Assembly: GCA_025267735.1 (NCBI GenBank)
Contig: CM046296.1
Span: 21,354,464-21,418,463 of the forward strand
DNA length: 64,000 bases
Direction of reading: 5' to 3'
DNA from: Mactra quadrangularis
Lineage: Eukaryota; Mollusca; Bivalvia; Venerida; Mactridae
Numbering within the stretch: position 1 is the first letter of the stretch; every line of letters begins with the position of its first letter. Shown here piece after piece: positions 12,840-25,289 of the stretch. The translations under genes and the position numbers were made by a program. Under the pieces are notes generated by a model that did no database searches, was not told the DNA's origin, and saw nothing but the letters and a program-made list of their open reading frames with translations.

Positions 12840-13440
12840 ATTAAACTGTTTCGTAGATATCAAAACACCCCATCCATCTTTCCTCCTCCAAACCTTATGG
12901 AAAAGTTTCTAAGAAACCTAACACCCAACCCAATTGAAGGGTTTGTTAGATTCCCAGCACCCAACCCATCGCTCCTGGTTCAAATCCAATCAAAGAGTTA
13001 CTTGGGCACCAATCACCCCAACCACCTCTCCTTGACCGAACTCAATTGAAGAGTTTCTTAGAAACCTAGCACCCCACCAACCTCTTCTCTACCGAATCCA
13101 AATGAAGAGTTTCTTAGATACCTAGCACCCCTCCCATCTCTCCTCTTCTAAACCCAATTGAAGAGTTCCTTAGGAACCTAGCACCCCACTAATCTCTCCT
13201 CTTTTGAATCCAATTAAAGAGTTTCTTAGATACCAAGTACCCCACGCACTTCTCCTCTACCGAATCCAATTGAAGAGTTTCTTAGATACCTAGCACCCCA
13301 CCCAACTATCCTCGACCAAACCCAATTGAAGAGTTTCTTAGATACATAGCACCCCACCAACCTCATGTCATCCGAACCCAATCAAAGAGTTACTTAGATA
13401 CCTAGATCCCAATCTAACTTTCTTCTTCCAAACTCAATAC
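12840..13440. repeat. 56-60-bp minisatellite, about 10 copies
   Basis: The unit is AATTGAAGAGTTTCTTAGAT followed by ACCTAGCACCCCACC and a C/T-rich spacer CTCTCCTCTACCGAATCC. Units differ by small indels and substitutions. An open frame at 12825-13049 is only the repeat read through. Confidence 0.93.
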
Positions 13441-13730
13441 ATAAACTATTCTTAACATCACATGTGATGAATTAAAAAAAAACTGTCAACAGTAAAAATT
13501 AGCACATTCCATGCCAACACCTTAGGCTCAGGTTCCTAAATTTTGTAACATTTTATGAATAAAAAAATCCAGCAAGTCATGTAAATTTTATTATGCTTTA
13601 TCCATTAAAATTCATATATTAATTAGTTTTATAATGATCGTTTATTTGAAATTCCTACAGAATGAATAATAATTTGAATTTCTTTAGTATAGTAAATACA
13701 CTCCATTATTAACAAGTGGTAGAAACTGTT

Positions 13731-14230
13731 GGATCTTTATCTTTTGGTCCTTTTCTGCTGTGAGTTTAATGCGCCAAACATACCAGCCATGAAACATAAA
13801 ACTAAATGATATCATGAAAAAATTATATAGGAAAAATATGTGGAATCTAAAAGTTTGACTTCTACCTAATTATACAAAATGAAATATCCTAACTTAATGC
13901 TGCTACTTGGCAAAAAAAACTTTGCACTTCTCAAAAGATATGCTGGTAGCTATCAGAAAGTAAGAGGCAAAACCATAGACAATCCAATGTCTATGAGCAA
14001 TCAATGCCCACGTTACCACTCCAACATATCAAATGAGGTAAAATTACCTTGTTAAGTATGCAAAAAAAGGTGGCTGATTAAATATATTTTGGAAAAAAAT
14101 CAAACTGTAACCTAAGCAAACAATCCTATCAGTCAACATTAAACACACAGCAGAGAAGGATCTTAAGATCATGATCCAGCAGCTTAGACCACTTGACCAA
14201 TGAAATCTTTAAATTAAGAAACTGAGTTAA
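13731..14230. mobile_element. Second, shorter copy of the 11670-12530 element
   Basis: The inner left end (CTTTTGGTCCTTTTCTGCTG), the internal CTATCAGAAAGTAAGAGGCA block (single copy here) and the right end (CACAGCAGAGAAGGATCTTA, then CTTAGACCACTTGACCAATG) match copy 1. The outer left repeat is missing. It lacks the internal duplication, so that duplication is private to copy 1. Confidence 0.88.
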
Positions 14231-14362
14231 ATTTAAATTTAATTCAACCTTAAACTCAAACTTAAATCAAATTGAATAAAATACAAATCAATTCAAATCA
14301 ATTCGATTTAATTCAATTTAATTCAGTTCATTTCAATTTAATTAAATTTGATTTAATTTACA
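14215..14362. repeat. AATTCAA/AATTTAATTC low-complexity tract
   Basis: A/T-rich imperfect 5-10-bp repetition directly after the second TIR-element copy. Confidence 0.85.
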
Positions 14363-14364
14363 AA

Positions 14365-15330
14365 CAAGAGATAGTGCTTGATGCTAAATCAACCTGTTAC
14401 ATGTAGGACAACCGCTTTCTTTTTTTAAATTCTTAGACTGACCTAAGATGTCGTATATCTAGATGAGACATATAATAATCTACATTTCACATCAATACAA
14501 AAGTCTGATTCTGCATTTCAAAAGAAAACTTCAGAGTATCAAAAAATCATTCACAGGTGTCAGGTATAATGTTTACCCAACTTATTCATTACATTCTTTA
14601 TAATGCATAAACAGGGTTAAAATTGTTCCAGGTACCTGTGGTTGAGAATTGATCGGTGCAGACAAGCATTGCTATCCATGGTTTTAAAGATCTTACAACA
14701 TTGCGAATTGCTGTACAATTTCCTAATGTTCAAGACAAAAACCTTTAGAAGCAAGACTGTAATTATCATGCATAGAAGTTGACAACATTTTTTTCAGCCA
14801 CCGCTGAATAATCAGAAACATTGCAAATCTTACATACAGCTACAGATAGAATCTAGCCTCATTTGGTCTATATGACCATGCTTGTTTTACAACTACTTAT
14901 CCCAAAGTATTTGATTCAAGAGCATGTTAACACAAATTCCATACAACCAATTGAACGCACCCTGATCGGTTAAATTCTTGGAGCATAAGTTTTAATCAAA
15001 TGAGCCATGGAAAACTGACTTATCACTACTTTCATTTCGCAAAGGGAAGAATTTCTCAATGAAATAAAAAATATATCGCTAAATACCAATATGTTAAATT
15101 CATACAAAGGTATGTATTGCGGAAAATGCTGGTATACCAGAATGTAAAAAATGGCTATGTGTTTTTACATACATACATACACAGCATTCACCTAAAGCTT
15201 TATATACTTAGATACTAGTATACAAGTCAGTACACAGTAACAACTGTAACTGACCAAGAGGTCTGAAAATTGTCAATAAATGACAAAAAACACTTGTCAT
15301 GAAACCATAACACTCCTCATAGATATACTG
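14365..15330. other. AT-rich non-coding stretch
   Basis: No exon, RNA gene or element end recognised. A short ACAT repeat (TACATACATACATACA) sits near 15168. Confidence 0.4.
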
Positions 15331-15332
15331 TA

Positions 15333-16938
15333 CAAGGGATGATCCAAAATTATCAGAACTATGTGACACTAAGAAGAGAATGCATTAAAGATAAAACATG
15401 AGTATGATCTTATCATGCAGTGGTGACCGCATGTACACCAATATCATACAAGTTTAACATGAACACATTCATATCAGAATAACTGTCATGTTAGACTGAA
15501 ATGATTTGGTAAGAAGTGTTCAAAGAGTTTTCTCTTCAAATATTCGAAGCAACAGACTACTCGTAGACACAAACTGTGTGGCTCATCCTTAATGAATCCA
15601 ACAGTGAGGCTAGTCAACCAAAGCAACTCTAACAATTATGCATTTTCTTCACGAGACGTTCAATTTCGAAGCTTTAAGAGCATTAAGTCGCTTAAAGGCC
15701 AATTCAATTGTGAGCCAGTTATTGAAGTAATTGTAGCATGCTGCATGCTAACAAATATTCATACCAATATCTATACTAAATAAATGCTCAAATTATGCCT
15801 ACAGACCGAATGTAAAGTCACACAAAAAATATATAAATATACATGTACAATGAATTCATCAAACTCACAAGTTGAATTCGGTAACAAACAAAATAGTACG
15901 CTATCAATACTAGGGCTGCATTGTCACACTGATGTATTACCAAACCGTATAATGGAACAATAACGACAATTAAATCGCAATTCAAATGACCAATTAGTGA
16001 AATGAAATAAACTTTCTGTTTGGAAACAAAAATAATTTGTAGAATTTCAATAAAAACACCATAATACCTCAATGTAAAGACAAACAAAATGACTAAATAT
16101 TTGATAATAGGAAAGTTATTCTTACTGTAAGGGTAATAATTACATAGGAGCAGCTTAATAAATACAGACTGTCTCATGAACATCTACATTATGAACTCTG
16201 ATAAATAACCTATCACTTCTCTTATAATAAAATTTTCATTGGAATTTTACATGTATTAATAAACAAGGTTGAACTTGCGCTTGATGCATATTTGTTTACA
16301 ATTGGATGTCATGCTCAGCCAACTTTGTGAACCATGTACTGAGATTACTCTTTAAACCAGAAAGACGTATTTTAAGATTCATTGGTTAGGCAGTTTATCC
16401 CATAACCAGTACGAAAGTTTATTGAGGGCAAGTTCAATATTGTTTACTTATATCATGAAACATATTGTATCACAACTACGATATCATGATCTAAATCACA
16501 TCACATCTTTACAGGAGATACACATCCCTGTAGCCAGTTTAGTTACCCTAAACATTCCAAAACGGTCCGTATTGATACATTCGGAACTCCTCAGCCATTC
16601 GCTGCGAAATAATCTCGGACAAATTTAGACGCTATTTTGAAACTACCGGTGTTGAAATAAACAAATATACGATCGTTTAGGCAAAGAGTGATGTTTCTTT
16701 TTAGTCCATAAATTTTGAAACATCATTCATTGCCTTAACAATCCTATATTTGTTTATTAGATAAGGATACCTGGTAGTTACTGATTCATTACAGTACCAT
16801 AGTACCAACCTATGAAATTAGTGAATTTATTTTCAATTAAGTATTTTGTTTCTGTAAAAACTAAGTACTGAACTGAGTTGTACATTCAAATAAACACATT
16901 GACTATGAACCTTCTAACTAATTTTGGATCATCCCTTG
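15333..16938. mobile_element. Mariner-like DNA element, 1606 bp, with perfect 20-bp TIRs and TA target duplication
   Basis: CAAGGGATGATCCAAAATTA at 15333-15352 is exactly inverted at 16919-16938, and TA flanks both ends (15331-15332, 16939-16940). TA duplication and a ~1.6-kb length fit Tc1/mariner. I cannot recognise a transposase: the open frames inside (63, 121 and 68 codons) lack a visible DDE/D pattern. It is therefore probably a non-autonomous or decayed copy. Confidence 0.85.
16641..16779. repeat. Long imperfect hairpin inside the mariner-like element
   Basis: AACTACCGGT, AATAAACAAATATA and TTTAGGCAAAGAGTGATGTT pair with AACATCATTCATTGCCTTAA, TATATTTGTTTATTAG and GGTAGTT on the other side of a short loop (about 16697-16717). 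Arms are ~55-60 bp with mismatches. It may be a nested MITE or a hairpin-RNA source. Confidence 0.75.
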
Positions 16939-17340
16939 TACAGTCACTCTTTGTATACAACTCACTGTACAACATTACAAACTTCTGATAGCACAAAATC
17001 ATGGAATACCCACCAGCCTTTCTCAGATACTTTCAGATAACACCATTTCTCACCCCACCCACAACATGAATCAGCCCGACCATCCCATACACACCTACCC
17101 TTCCATCCCCCCATACACACAACTCCCTACCATCCCTACAAACCCCACCAACACTGTTCAGGTCTAAGGTATTAAAATTTGCCAGCCAATACAAGGTAAC
17201 AGGAACATTACGTATGACCCCTCTAATCAGACGACACTCCACCCAACCTTGCTTAGTGACATCAACGGTACGTCCGGGGCTTGGGCTCACAACCAACTTC
17301 CAGTATATCCAGCTTCCACAAACCTTGCAGTCTCATAATC
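16930..17340. repeat. Dispersed repeat copy B (inverted relative to 4690-5175)
   Basis: It matches copy A in reverse complement, best over 16940-17035 and more weakly to ~17215. It is C-rich on the plus strand. It abuts the right end of the mariner-like element. Confidence 0.65.
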
Positions 17341-17344
17341 TATC

Positions 17345-19665
17345 CCAAAATCCAAGACTTAAGATTGATGCTTGAACAACTCAACATGAACATTATTCTA
17401 GAACGAATTTTCAATAGACAATATTCAGAACTCAAATGTCCGGGTTTTCCCATGTAAGTATTATTATAAAAGACCATTCACAGTTTTTTGCCAAAAGTAC
17501 AAAAAAAAATTCTGTTAACAAAATTCCATAGTAAAAGTGTGTAACAAAAAAATGTTTTTTTAAAATAACATGGAAAAACACAGCACCTGAGACCTGGAGA
17601 AAGTAATGAATAGTAAATGATAACAGCATAAAATGCAAGAAATATTGCTGGATCAGTGCAAAAACAAGTCTACTTTCTTGTTTATTTACATGAAGTTAGA
17701 CTAGTTTTGCACTGACACATAAATAATTCATTAGATAAATTAAGATATCCTTAGACTCACAATTAGAATACCAATAGTAAAAAAATATTGCACTTCTTAT
17801 AAATAAAATGAACAATTTCTTGAATTGAAAAAAAAAATACTTACTTATACGAAGCTATATAAGAAAGTATTTTTAATTGATAAATATAATTAAAAATTCA
17901 AAAAACAAAACATTTACAAATGTATATTATTTTTTCTAAGAATGTGTTGAACACTTCAAGAAACAATAAAAATTAATTTACACGACAAAAATAAGTGATG
18001 ATTCATTATCAAACTGTAGAATAAAGAATGCTAACAAAAATATATATTGACCATAATCTGAATAAAAATAAAAGTAAAAAAAGTTTAAAAAAGTCAAGTT
18101 GCTTACTGAAATTGTTAACTAGGATGCATACGATGAAAACAAACAAAATAAAATAAACATGTCAATTTAAATTCAATAAAAATCAAAGCTTAACAAAAAA
18201 AAGAAAATCCAAATAAAAATTCAAGTAAATAATCATTAATACAGTAGCTTCAGAAAATAATAATCTTTTCATATTAATAACCTGCACATGTAATTCAATC
18301 TGGATGCTATTAATTTGTATCTTTTATGTACATTTGAAAACAAATAAACATTACTTACAAAGTTTATTGATATAGATCAAAGGGAGCCAATACAGTATGA
18401 ATCTTTTCTATTCAGAAAAAATCAATATTGAATTATCTCCCTTTCATGAACATCAATAAACATGGATAACAATAACATCAGAAATATTTCATAACAAAGA
18501 CAACCTGCATGGTCCTGAATAAAAACCACTATATATACAAAGTGTTTTTTATTAAGAACCGTGCCGACAGCCTGTGTTTCAGTATATTCTAGAATAATGT
18601 TCCTGTTGTGATGCAACAAACATACAAAACCTACTAAAACTAATGTAGCCTCAAATGAATGATGGAAAATATATTTCCAAAAATAATACCAGGGGATACT
18701 TATATTTACATGTATAGTTTGTTTTTCTAAACTGTAAAATTTGAATAATTTCATGACTGCATAGGTTCTCTTATATAAATATGAAGGCAAACATTGGCAC
18801 AGCAAGCAGGCATTAAATTATAAAAAGCTTTTAAGTATATTCTACCCCATCAGAAAACACCAAATATGAATCCCACAATTCAAGGCAACAAACATTAAAT
18901 GCAAGAAGTCACAGTGAAATTATTCAAATTTTGACAGTTGAGAAAAATCAAACACATCCTAAGATCATTACAACACAAGTATACTATAAACAAAGTCATT
19001 GATATCCATACAATATAAGAAAGTGTACCATCTGAATAAAAGTTAGCCCTTACAGAAGTAGAACAAAAGCAGATAGACTTTGTAAGCTAAATTCCAATGA
19101 AAAAAGGATCAATTTTAATATCTAATCTACCCTTTAGAGAAATATACAATAAATAAATTGAAATCCCCAGAGATGAATTTGAGTTAGTACACTGTATTAT
19201 CATGTAAGGTATCATTGACACAACAATAAGACAGAATCAAAGGTGACCAGCATGGTCCAAAACCATACACGACACAATGTATATATAGGATCTTCGATGG
19301 TTCGGGATCATGAAGATCAACTTTGTATTTAACAAATTAATAATAATGAACAAAACGTAAAGACTTCCAGGACAATATCATTACAAAACAGGAATATGGA
19401 ACCATGAGTTGGTGGAAAAATGGACAATATTACCAAACACATAATGGTATGAAATACATAAAATAAAATATAAAAACTTAGCTTTTGTCTTCTCTTCATT
19501 CTTTCAACTTTTCCATGTTCCTTGATTCAAGTGTTTCACCGTGTCTTGTTATTCAATATGTTGAGCTCATACATATGTGTATATAACAACACAGTAAACA
19601 ACAACTACATCCATCCACATTTTATGGTAAACATCCTGAAAACATAAAAATATTACATTTTCAAT
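17345..19665. other. AT-rich non-coding stretch
   Basis: Very low GC. Open frames (for example 18422-18805 minus, 127 codons) have no recognisable motif and no supporting splice context. I see no element ends. Confidence 0.4.
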
Positions 19666-19670
19666 AATAT

Positions 19671-20425
19671 TGTAACAATCCGGCTCTATACCGACAGTAC
19701 GGACTTTGTTTATTTTCGGGGTTATGACCTAGTTTCGACTCTACTTGGAATTTTGGCTCCGTTACGCAATGACATGCAAGATTACTGGTTGAAATCATAT
19801 TTATACATGTTAATTAATCAGTTTAAGTCAGTTTTACCTTTTAGCAGTAGTGTTTAAGGCCTCATTTTACTTTACTTTCATTTCATACTGACTGTCACAT
19901 TTTTCCGGCAGCCACGTTGGAAATTGCATGATGGGACATGGTTGCTTAGCGACCGCTTAGAACTTTTGTTTACTTAAATGTCAACTGCTTGTATGAAGAA
20001 AACTTTTCAATGTCTCTCCAAAGAAACACGTTTAAAAGGCCGTTTGAAGTTACTACCAGTTTAATTAATCATTAAATGATCGTTTAAGATCATTTTCATC
20101 ACTGATAAAACCTATTTTCATTCAACTTTTTAACTTTCTTTAAAGGCACTATTTGGCGCTGACGTGAATTTGTGTGCACTACTTGCACAACGTTTAATGT
20201 TAGCGTAACGTATTTTTGTGAGCTCACAGCTCACACTGTTAGGTGTGAGCACCATTATTTCTGTGAATTCACATTCTCACATGGGTGACTGTGAGAATGT
20301 CTGTGAGTATAAATAGGCCAGAGAACCTTTGAGCGGGGTTCACATTCATTTTGGCTGCCTGGCTGACACGTTAAAACTTAAACTTAAGATCTTTTGAAAT
20401 TTCATTCTAAAGCCAGAGCGCTACA
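19671..20425 (+). mobile_element. Probable solo LTR (755 bp) of an LTR retrotransposon
   Basis: The stretch starts TGTAACAATCC and ends GAGCGCTACA, with ATAT immediately on both sides as a 4-bp target duplication. It has a TATA box TATAAATAGG at 20308-20317, about 110 bp before the end, as in a U3-R-U5 layout. It is GC-richer than its surroundings. No gag/pol or second LTR is adjacent, which fits LTR-LTR recombination. The duplication is AT-only, so the boundaries are probable rather than certain. Confidence 0.65.
20216..20317 (+). promoter_or_regulatory. LTR promoter region: TGTGAG-type palindromes plus TATA box
   Basis: GTGAGCTCAC, TGTGAATTCACA and an ACATTCTCACA ... TGTGAGAATGT pair lie in the ~90 bp before TATAAATAGG. 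Clustered dyads directly upstream of a TATA box suggest a transcription-factor-binding U3 segment. Confidence 0.5.
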
Positions 20426-20477
20426 ATATAATAACAATGTACATGTTTTATCAACACTGTTGAAAGTTGTTGGATAG

Positions 20478-20680
20478 TCGTCTGGCTAGATAAATTGGTA
20501 GCACACAAGTCTACTGATCAAAGGGTCATAGGTTCAAACACCCAGCAGGGCATTCTTTCTCAGAGCTTGGTCATGAAATAATGAAATAATAATGGATGAT
20601 CTCCCTCTTACTACTTATTCTATACTATGTAGAGCAGTTGTCAATCACTGATGGAAGTATGTACCAACAGGTCGTTCACG
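20478..20680 (+). mobile_element. tRNA-derived SINE (copy 1, diverged)
   Basis: The head CTAGATAAATTGGTAGCAC resembles an A box and GGTTCAAACACC a B box. The body TCTTACTACTTATTCTATAC, GTAGAGCAGTTGTCAATCAC, TGATGGAAGTATG matches the other two copies at 27374 and 39686. Confidence 0.8.
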
Positions 20681-20790
20681 AATACACTGCATATAATAGC
20701 CAGTTTGATTACACACCAATATATAGGGGTGTATTCTTTTTTCAGTTTTATAGTTTAGTTATTTGGCACTTATTTTATAAACATACCATG

Positions 20791-20945
20791 CAGTAGAACT
20801 TGGTTATAACATACTCATTTTTCCTGGCCCAATTTTCTAATTTTGTATATAACATACTCAGTATGCTGTATGGATTTAACATGCCTTGGTTATAACATAG
20901 CTTTTTTCTTTGGCCCAGCGAGTATGTTATATCCAAGTTTTACTG
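20791..20945. mobile_element. Short MITE with CAGTAGAACTTGGTTATAAC ends
   Basis: CAGTAGAACTTGGTTATAAC then ATACTC at the left is inverted at the right as GAGTATGTTATATCCAAG then TTTTACTG. The ends resemble pogo/Tc1-superfamily termini. TA follows the right end, but the left flank is TG. Confidence 0.75.
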
Positions 20946-21174
20946 TATATAAATTTAAAATGTGCATATACAGTATTTAGAATAAATGTTGAATGTCAAA
21001 ATTGTATGTTTTAATCCGTAAAATGCTATTTATGGATCAGCTTATTCACCTATTGAGTGGACAAGTCCAATGTTTAAAGAACAAAAACACGCATGACCTA
21101 GAATACCACATGAAATAACTTGTTAAATAGCTACATTTATTTACAAATAGGCCTATAGTCAGACAATATTTTAC

Positions 21175-22550
21175 CCCCGTTACACCAAACTCGTTCTCAC
21201 TATATTCTGGAAAAATTGGACCGAACGAGTTCCAACTGTGTCAAAACGGAATAGACGTAGTAGCAACTTGCTACAGTCTTTGTACGAACGTGATGAATGA
21301 GCTCGGACGGGGTTGAACAAGAATGGGGTTTTAGAACTTTGAGTCAACTCAAAAATTTTCTGCAGCCACACTGTTCTGCAACTAGACTGAGTAACAACGT
21401 ACTGGCAACGGAATGGATGTACTGTGAACGAAATTGCCGTACTAGCATCGTACTCGACACGCGACTTGTCGTAGTTCCATTGGGCATCAATTTGCAGTAC
21501 GTTTACACACCGACCTGTTCCGTTTGTAACTTGGTTGATTCTGTTTGCACAAAGACTTAACTCGCCTTGATTACGTCCATAATGCGTTGTTATCCCGTCT
21601 AAATGTATGAAAACAAATTATTAAGTTCTGAACCAGTTTGCAACACGTTTACACACAGTTCTTAAAGTTCGCAGTAGGTTTTTGGTACGTTCTACACGTT
21701 TTTAATACGTTTATAGCGTTCGTATGCAGTTCGTACAACACAATAACGTCTACAGTACGATCTGGCAAGGTTTGGTATAAATACAGACCATTTCTCACCA
21801 AGAGATGGGTGTATGTCTTAGTTTTCTTCTTTTTTCTTTTTTGCCAAAAATCTTCTCCCGAAACCTGGCTGTCTGAGTCATTAGAAGGAGCAGGAGATAC
21901 AACACCCTTATTTTCATTGACTGGCTCAGGAGGCTAAGAATTCTTAGGCTTAAATAGAGGCTGGTCTTCAAAAGCTTCATCTAAGCAGGTGATTTTTGGA
22001 AGCGATTGTCTTAACATGTGCCGCCTGTCAGGCTCTGCTCTTTTTTGGAAGCATGGTGGTCACAGTGATGCTTGACAAATTGTGTTTTCACAGCTTATAC
22101 CGTGGAATGAGAACGCCAACCGGTAGAAACGTCCTGGATATTCATAGCAATCGGATCAGAATGTGATGTTATTACGTTCAGTACGCTCTTAGAAGGAGAT
22201 GGGAACATCTTTGAACAAGTAGTTCTGTCTTAAACGGGATAGTCAATAGTAAAAGAGCTTAGAAGAACTAGTTATGAACGAGTTAAAACAGACTACGAAC
22301 GGTTCGGACTAGTTGGAGACGATGTCTCGTGACGAGAACGAGCAATTTTACCCGATCTGATCCCGATACAAACTGACTACAGACAGGATAAAAACGAAAT
22401 GCACTTATTGGGAACTGGTTCTGAACGATTTATGATCGTAAAGCTGACATTTTCCGACTGAAACGGCACGTCCTAGCTCGTTCACAACCAGTTTCGCGAT
22501 ATTTTTAGGACGGGGTCAAACGTTCTGCGAACTAGTTTGGTGTAACGGGG
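21175..22550. mobile_element. Non-autonomous DNA transposon, ~1.38 kb, TIR CCCCGTTACACCAAACT
   Basis: CCCCGTTACACCAAACTCGT at 21175 and the inverted ACTAGTTTGGTGTAACGGGG ending at 22550 define the ends. The interior is CpG- and GTAC-rich, with many GAACGAGTT / GTACGAACG-like subterminal motifs, unlike the AT-rich flanks. Open frames of 61-99 codons lie inside, without recognisable transposase motifs. The superfamily is not determined and no clear target duplication was found. Confidence 0.85.
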
Positions 22551-22909
22551 CCCTTAGCATGAGCTTGAACTACCTCATAAAAAATGTATTATTTTGTCAG
22601 TTTCCATATGCGTGTATACAAATAATACAATTATGAATCAATTTTGTAAACATGGCATGTTTTTGTACTTTGAATTTTGGACTTATTTGTTCGTGGGGAA
22701 AGGTGTAAGTCCTCAATATTGTGGCACAGTGAAAGTCATTGTTCAGTACACTGCCCTCCAAAAGTTTCTTAACAATAAATTTAACTAAATTGCTACAATT
22801 TCTATGTTCATTTGAAGAATTATCATTTTTTGTTTATTTCAATTATCATTCATGCAATGGAAATGGAATTTCAATTGGTACATTTTTATTTTTTGAGTTG
22901 CAGCCAAAA

Positions 22910-24580
22910 TTCAAGGGGCAACTTCATGAAGTCTTCATGGAAAAAACATGAACTGCAAATGAGACAAATGCATCATTCACTCATGATAACAGATTCATGA
23001 ATTATTCATGAAGTTGTTAATGCATTACAAATGCATGAAATTAAGCATTGCCTGTGTTCATGAAGAATTCATGAAGTATTTATTTATTGATCTTCATGAA
23101 GAATGCAAGAAAAAATTCTGGAAAAGTACTTCAGGAAAAATTCATGCATTATTTTGTTCTTTATTTTAATGTCTCATTTGCACTTCATGTTTTTTTCATG
23201 AACACTTCAAGAATAAATATTCTTAACAAATCATGATCATAAAAATTTGTGCTTTTCCTGAATATTTCATGAATAATACAAAACATTATCTTAGTACATT
23301 ATTAAAATTCACTTCACACTATTTCCTGAAATAATCATGTAGTATTTATTTGTTTATATCAAAAATAAAAGAAGTGTTTATGATGAGATTATTTGATGAT
23401 CAAAACTTATGAGGTTAACAACAATAATGAAGTGTTGAATGAAAGTTGGTAGGTCTAAGAAAAAAGGAAAAACATAACCAATCAAGTTAATCTAAAAAGT
23501 TTGATCAATTAGCTCTGCATAAACATGATAAGATCTTTAGTGAAAAACTCTTATTGACGTCACCCCAGCAGGTAGTTCTTTAATTCATGAATACTTCATG
23601 AATTGCAGTTTATTAATCTAGCTCACAGTTCATTACCAGAGTGCCACAAAATTAATAATTTTCATAGGAAATTTAAATAGACCAACTAGGTCATAATAAC
23701 ATGCATCTTTTTATTAGAACAATGTATCATTATAACGAATTTAAAAAAAAGATTATCCGAAAATTTGCTATCCGAAAATATGTACACTAAAGTTAAAACC
23801 TTACTTGCCTTAGCTAATGTAGCAGATTTTTAAAGTATATAGATGTCTATATAATCTTTGCATCTTATAGTAGCTGATGATGACAACAGATCTCTTAATT
23901 TATTTCCACTCTTGGTAAAATTTTCCTTTTTAAAATGTTGAGCGGGAAACAAGGCAACCATGCTTGTTCAAGTTATTCATGGGAACGATAAAAACAAAAC
24001 ATGTCCAAATGTGTTTACATTGTATTTATTAAATACACAGTAGTTTCCCCTGAAAGCATTTAAGTACTGGGCCTGTTACTGTTAGTTACATTTTTAAGGA
24101 TCACCATACACATTTTATGACCCATTGATAAATGCCAAGCTATTTTACAATGTATATCAATCATTTTTGATGCACTATTCATCAACAGGTGTATTTTAAG
24201 GTCAATTTTCTTAAGAAGATTTCAAGAATTGTAGTTGTAGAAACATTATAAAATATTCATGACTTTTTGTCAGGAACTGTGAGTTATGAATGTTTTCAGA
24301 AATAAATATTATAAAACTGTACAGAAAATGTTCATTTTCTTTTTTCAAGAATTTTTCTTGAATTATGTCAGTAAATTTTCATTCATGAAAAAATCTTGAT
24401 TAATTCGTCTACTACTTCATGAATATTTCAAGAATTTTTTTAAATTGTCATTTAATGCTTGATATCTTCATGAAGTGGACCAAATGACACTTCATGCATA
24501 AAACTTCATGAAGTCAGATTAAGAAGTAATGAAGAACAGTTCATGAATAATTCATAATGGTGATGAAAAATACATGATTT
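22910..24580. repeat. Region enriched in TTCATGAA palindromes
   Basis: TTCATGAA and close variants (TTCAAGAA, TTCATGCA) recur dozens of times, for example GTTCATGAAGAATTCATGAA near 23057 and several sites at 24470-24555. The density drops sharply outside. No tandem period is visible. Confidence 0.7.
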
Positions 24581-25289
24581 CACGAATTTCATTTCACCGG
24601 GGAATAAATTGATTCTTTAAATAGTAGATCGGTTAGACTTAGTCCTAAATATAAGACCCTACATAACTTATTTATCATACGGATGTTCTTCTGTTACGTA
24701 GGGTTTAACAGATTGCTTCAAAAATGCATAGCAAAATTTTTTTTCAAAAAGTGAACGAATATAAGTCAAATTAGCATCAATCGATAAGTAAAAGTTAACT
24801 TTTATTCTTTCCCAAAAGCAGAAGAAAATAATTAGTTTTTCAGCTTACAAAAACACTTATTACTTTTCCTGTTCCTGCTACCCAGGGTTGTTGCCGCTAC
24901 CATTCATTTTGAACTGAATTCGTGCCAGTAAATAAAGTTTTGTTTTACTTATAGGAAAATTTTTATATCCAGAGTAGTCGTAGTAGTACTTGTTCAAAAT
25001 CAATTCATACAAATGATGCGAGTCGACCCAATTTAAATTTGGCTAGCCTCAGCTAATATTGCACGGCTATTGTGATCTGATATATTTTAAGCGGCTTTTT
25101 TGGCTGAAAAAAAATCACATGATCATGAAATTGTTTGTAATAAAACAAAACAAGAGCAGTCCAAGGACAGCGCGCTCGACTTTTCGGGTGTTTTGTTCAT
25201 GGCAAGGCTTATCTTTAAACAAAAGTAATTTCAAGACAGGACATAATTTTTGAAAGTATATAATTCAGTCAAACAATAATTACCAATTC

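Noticed and set aside
12825..13049. Pro-rich open frame
   Set aside because: It is a 56-60-bp minisatellite read through; units have indels that break any frame.
15592..16628. Open frames inside the mariner-like element as transposase pieces
   Set aside because: No DDE/D spacing, helix-turn-helix or WVPHEL-type motif could be seen in any of them.
21297..21937. Plus-strand frames of 87 and 99 codons inside the 21175-22550 transposon
   Set aside because: No recognisable domain, and open length is explained by higher GC in the element.
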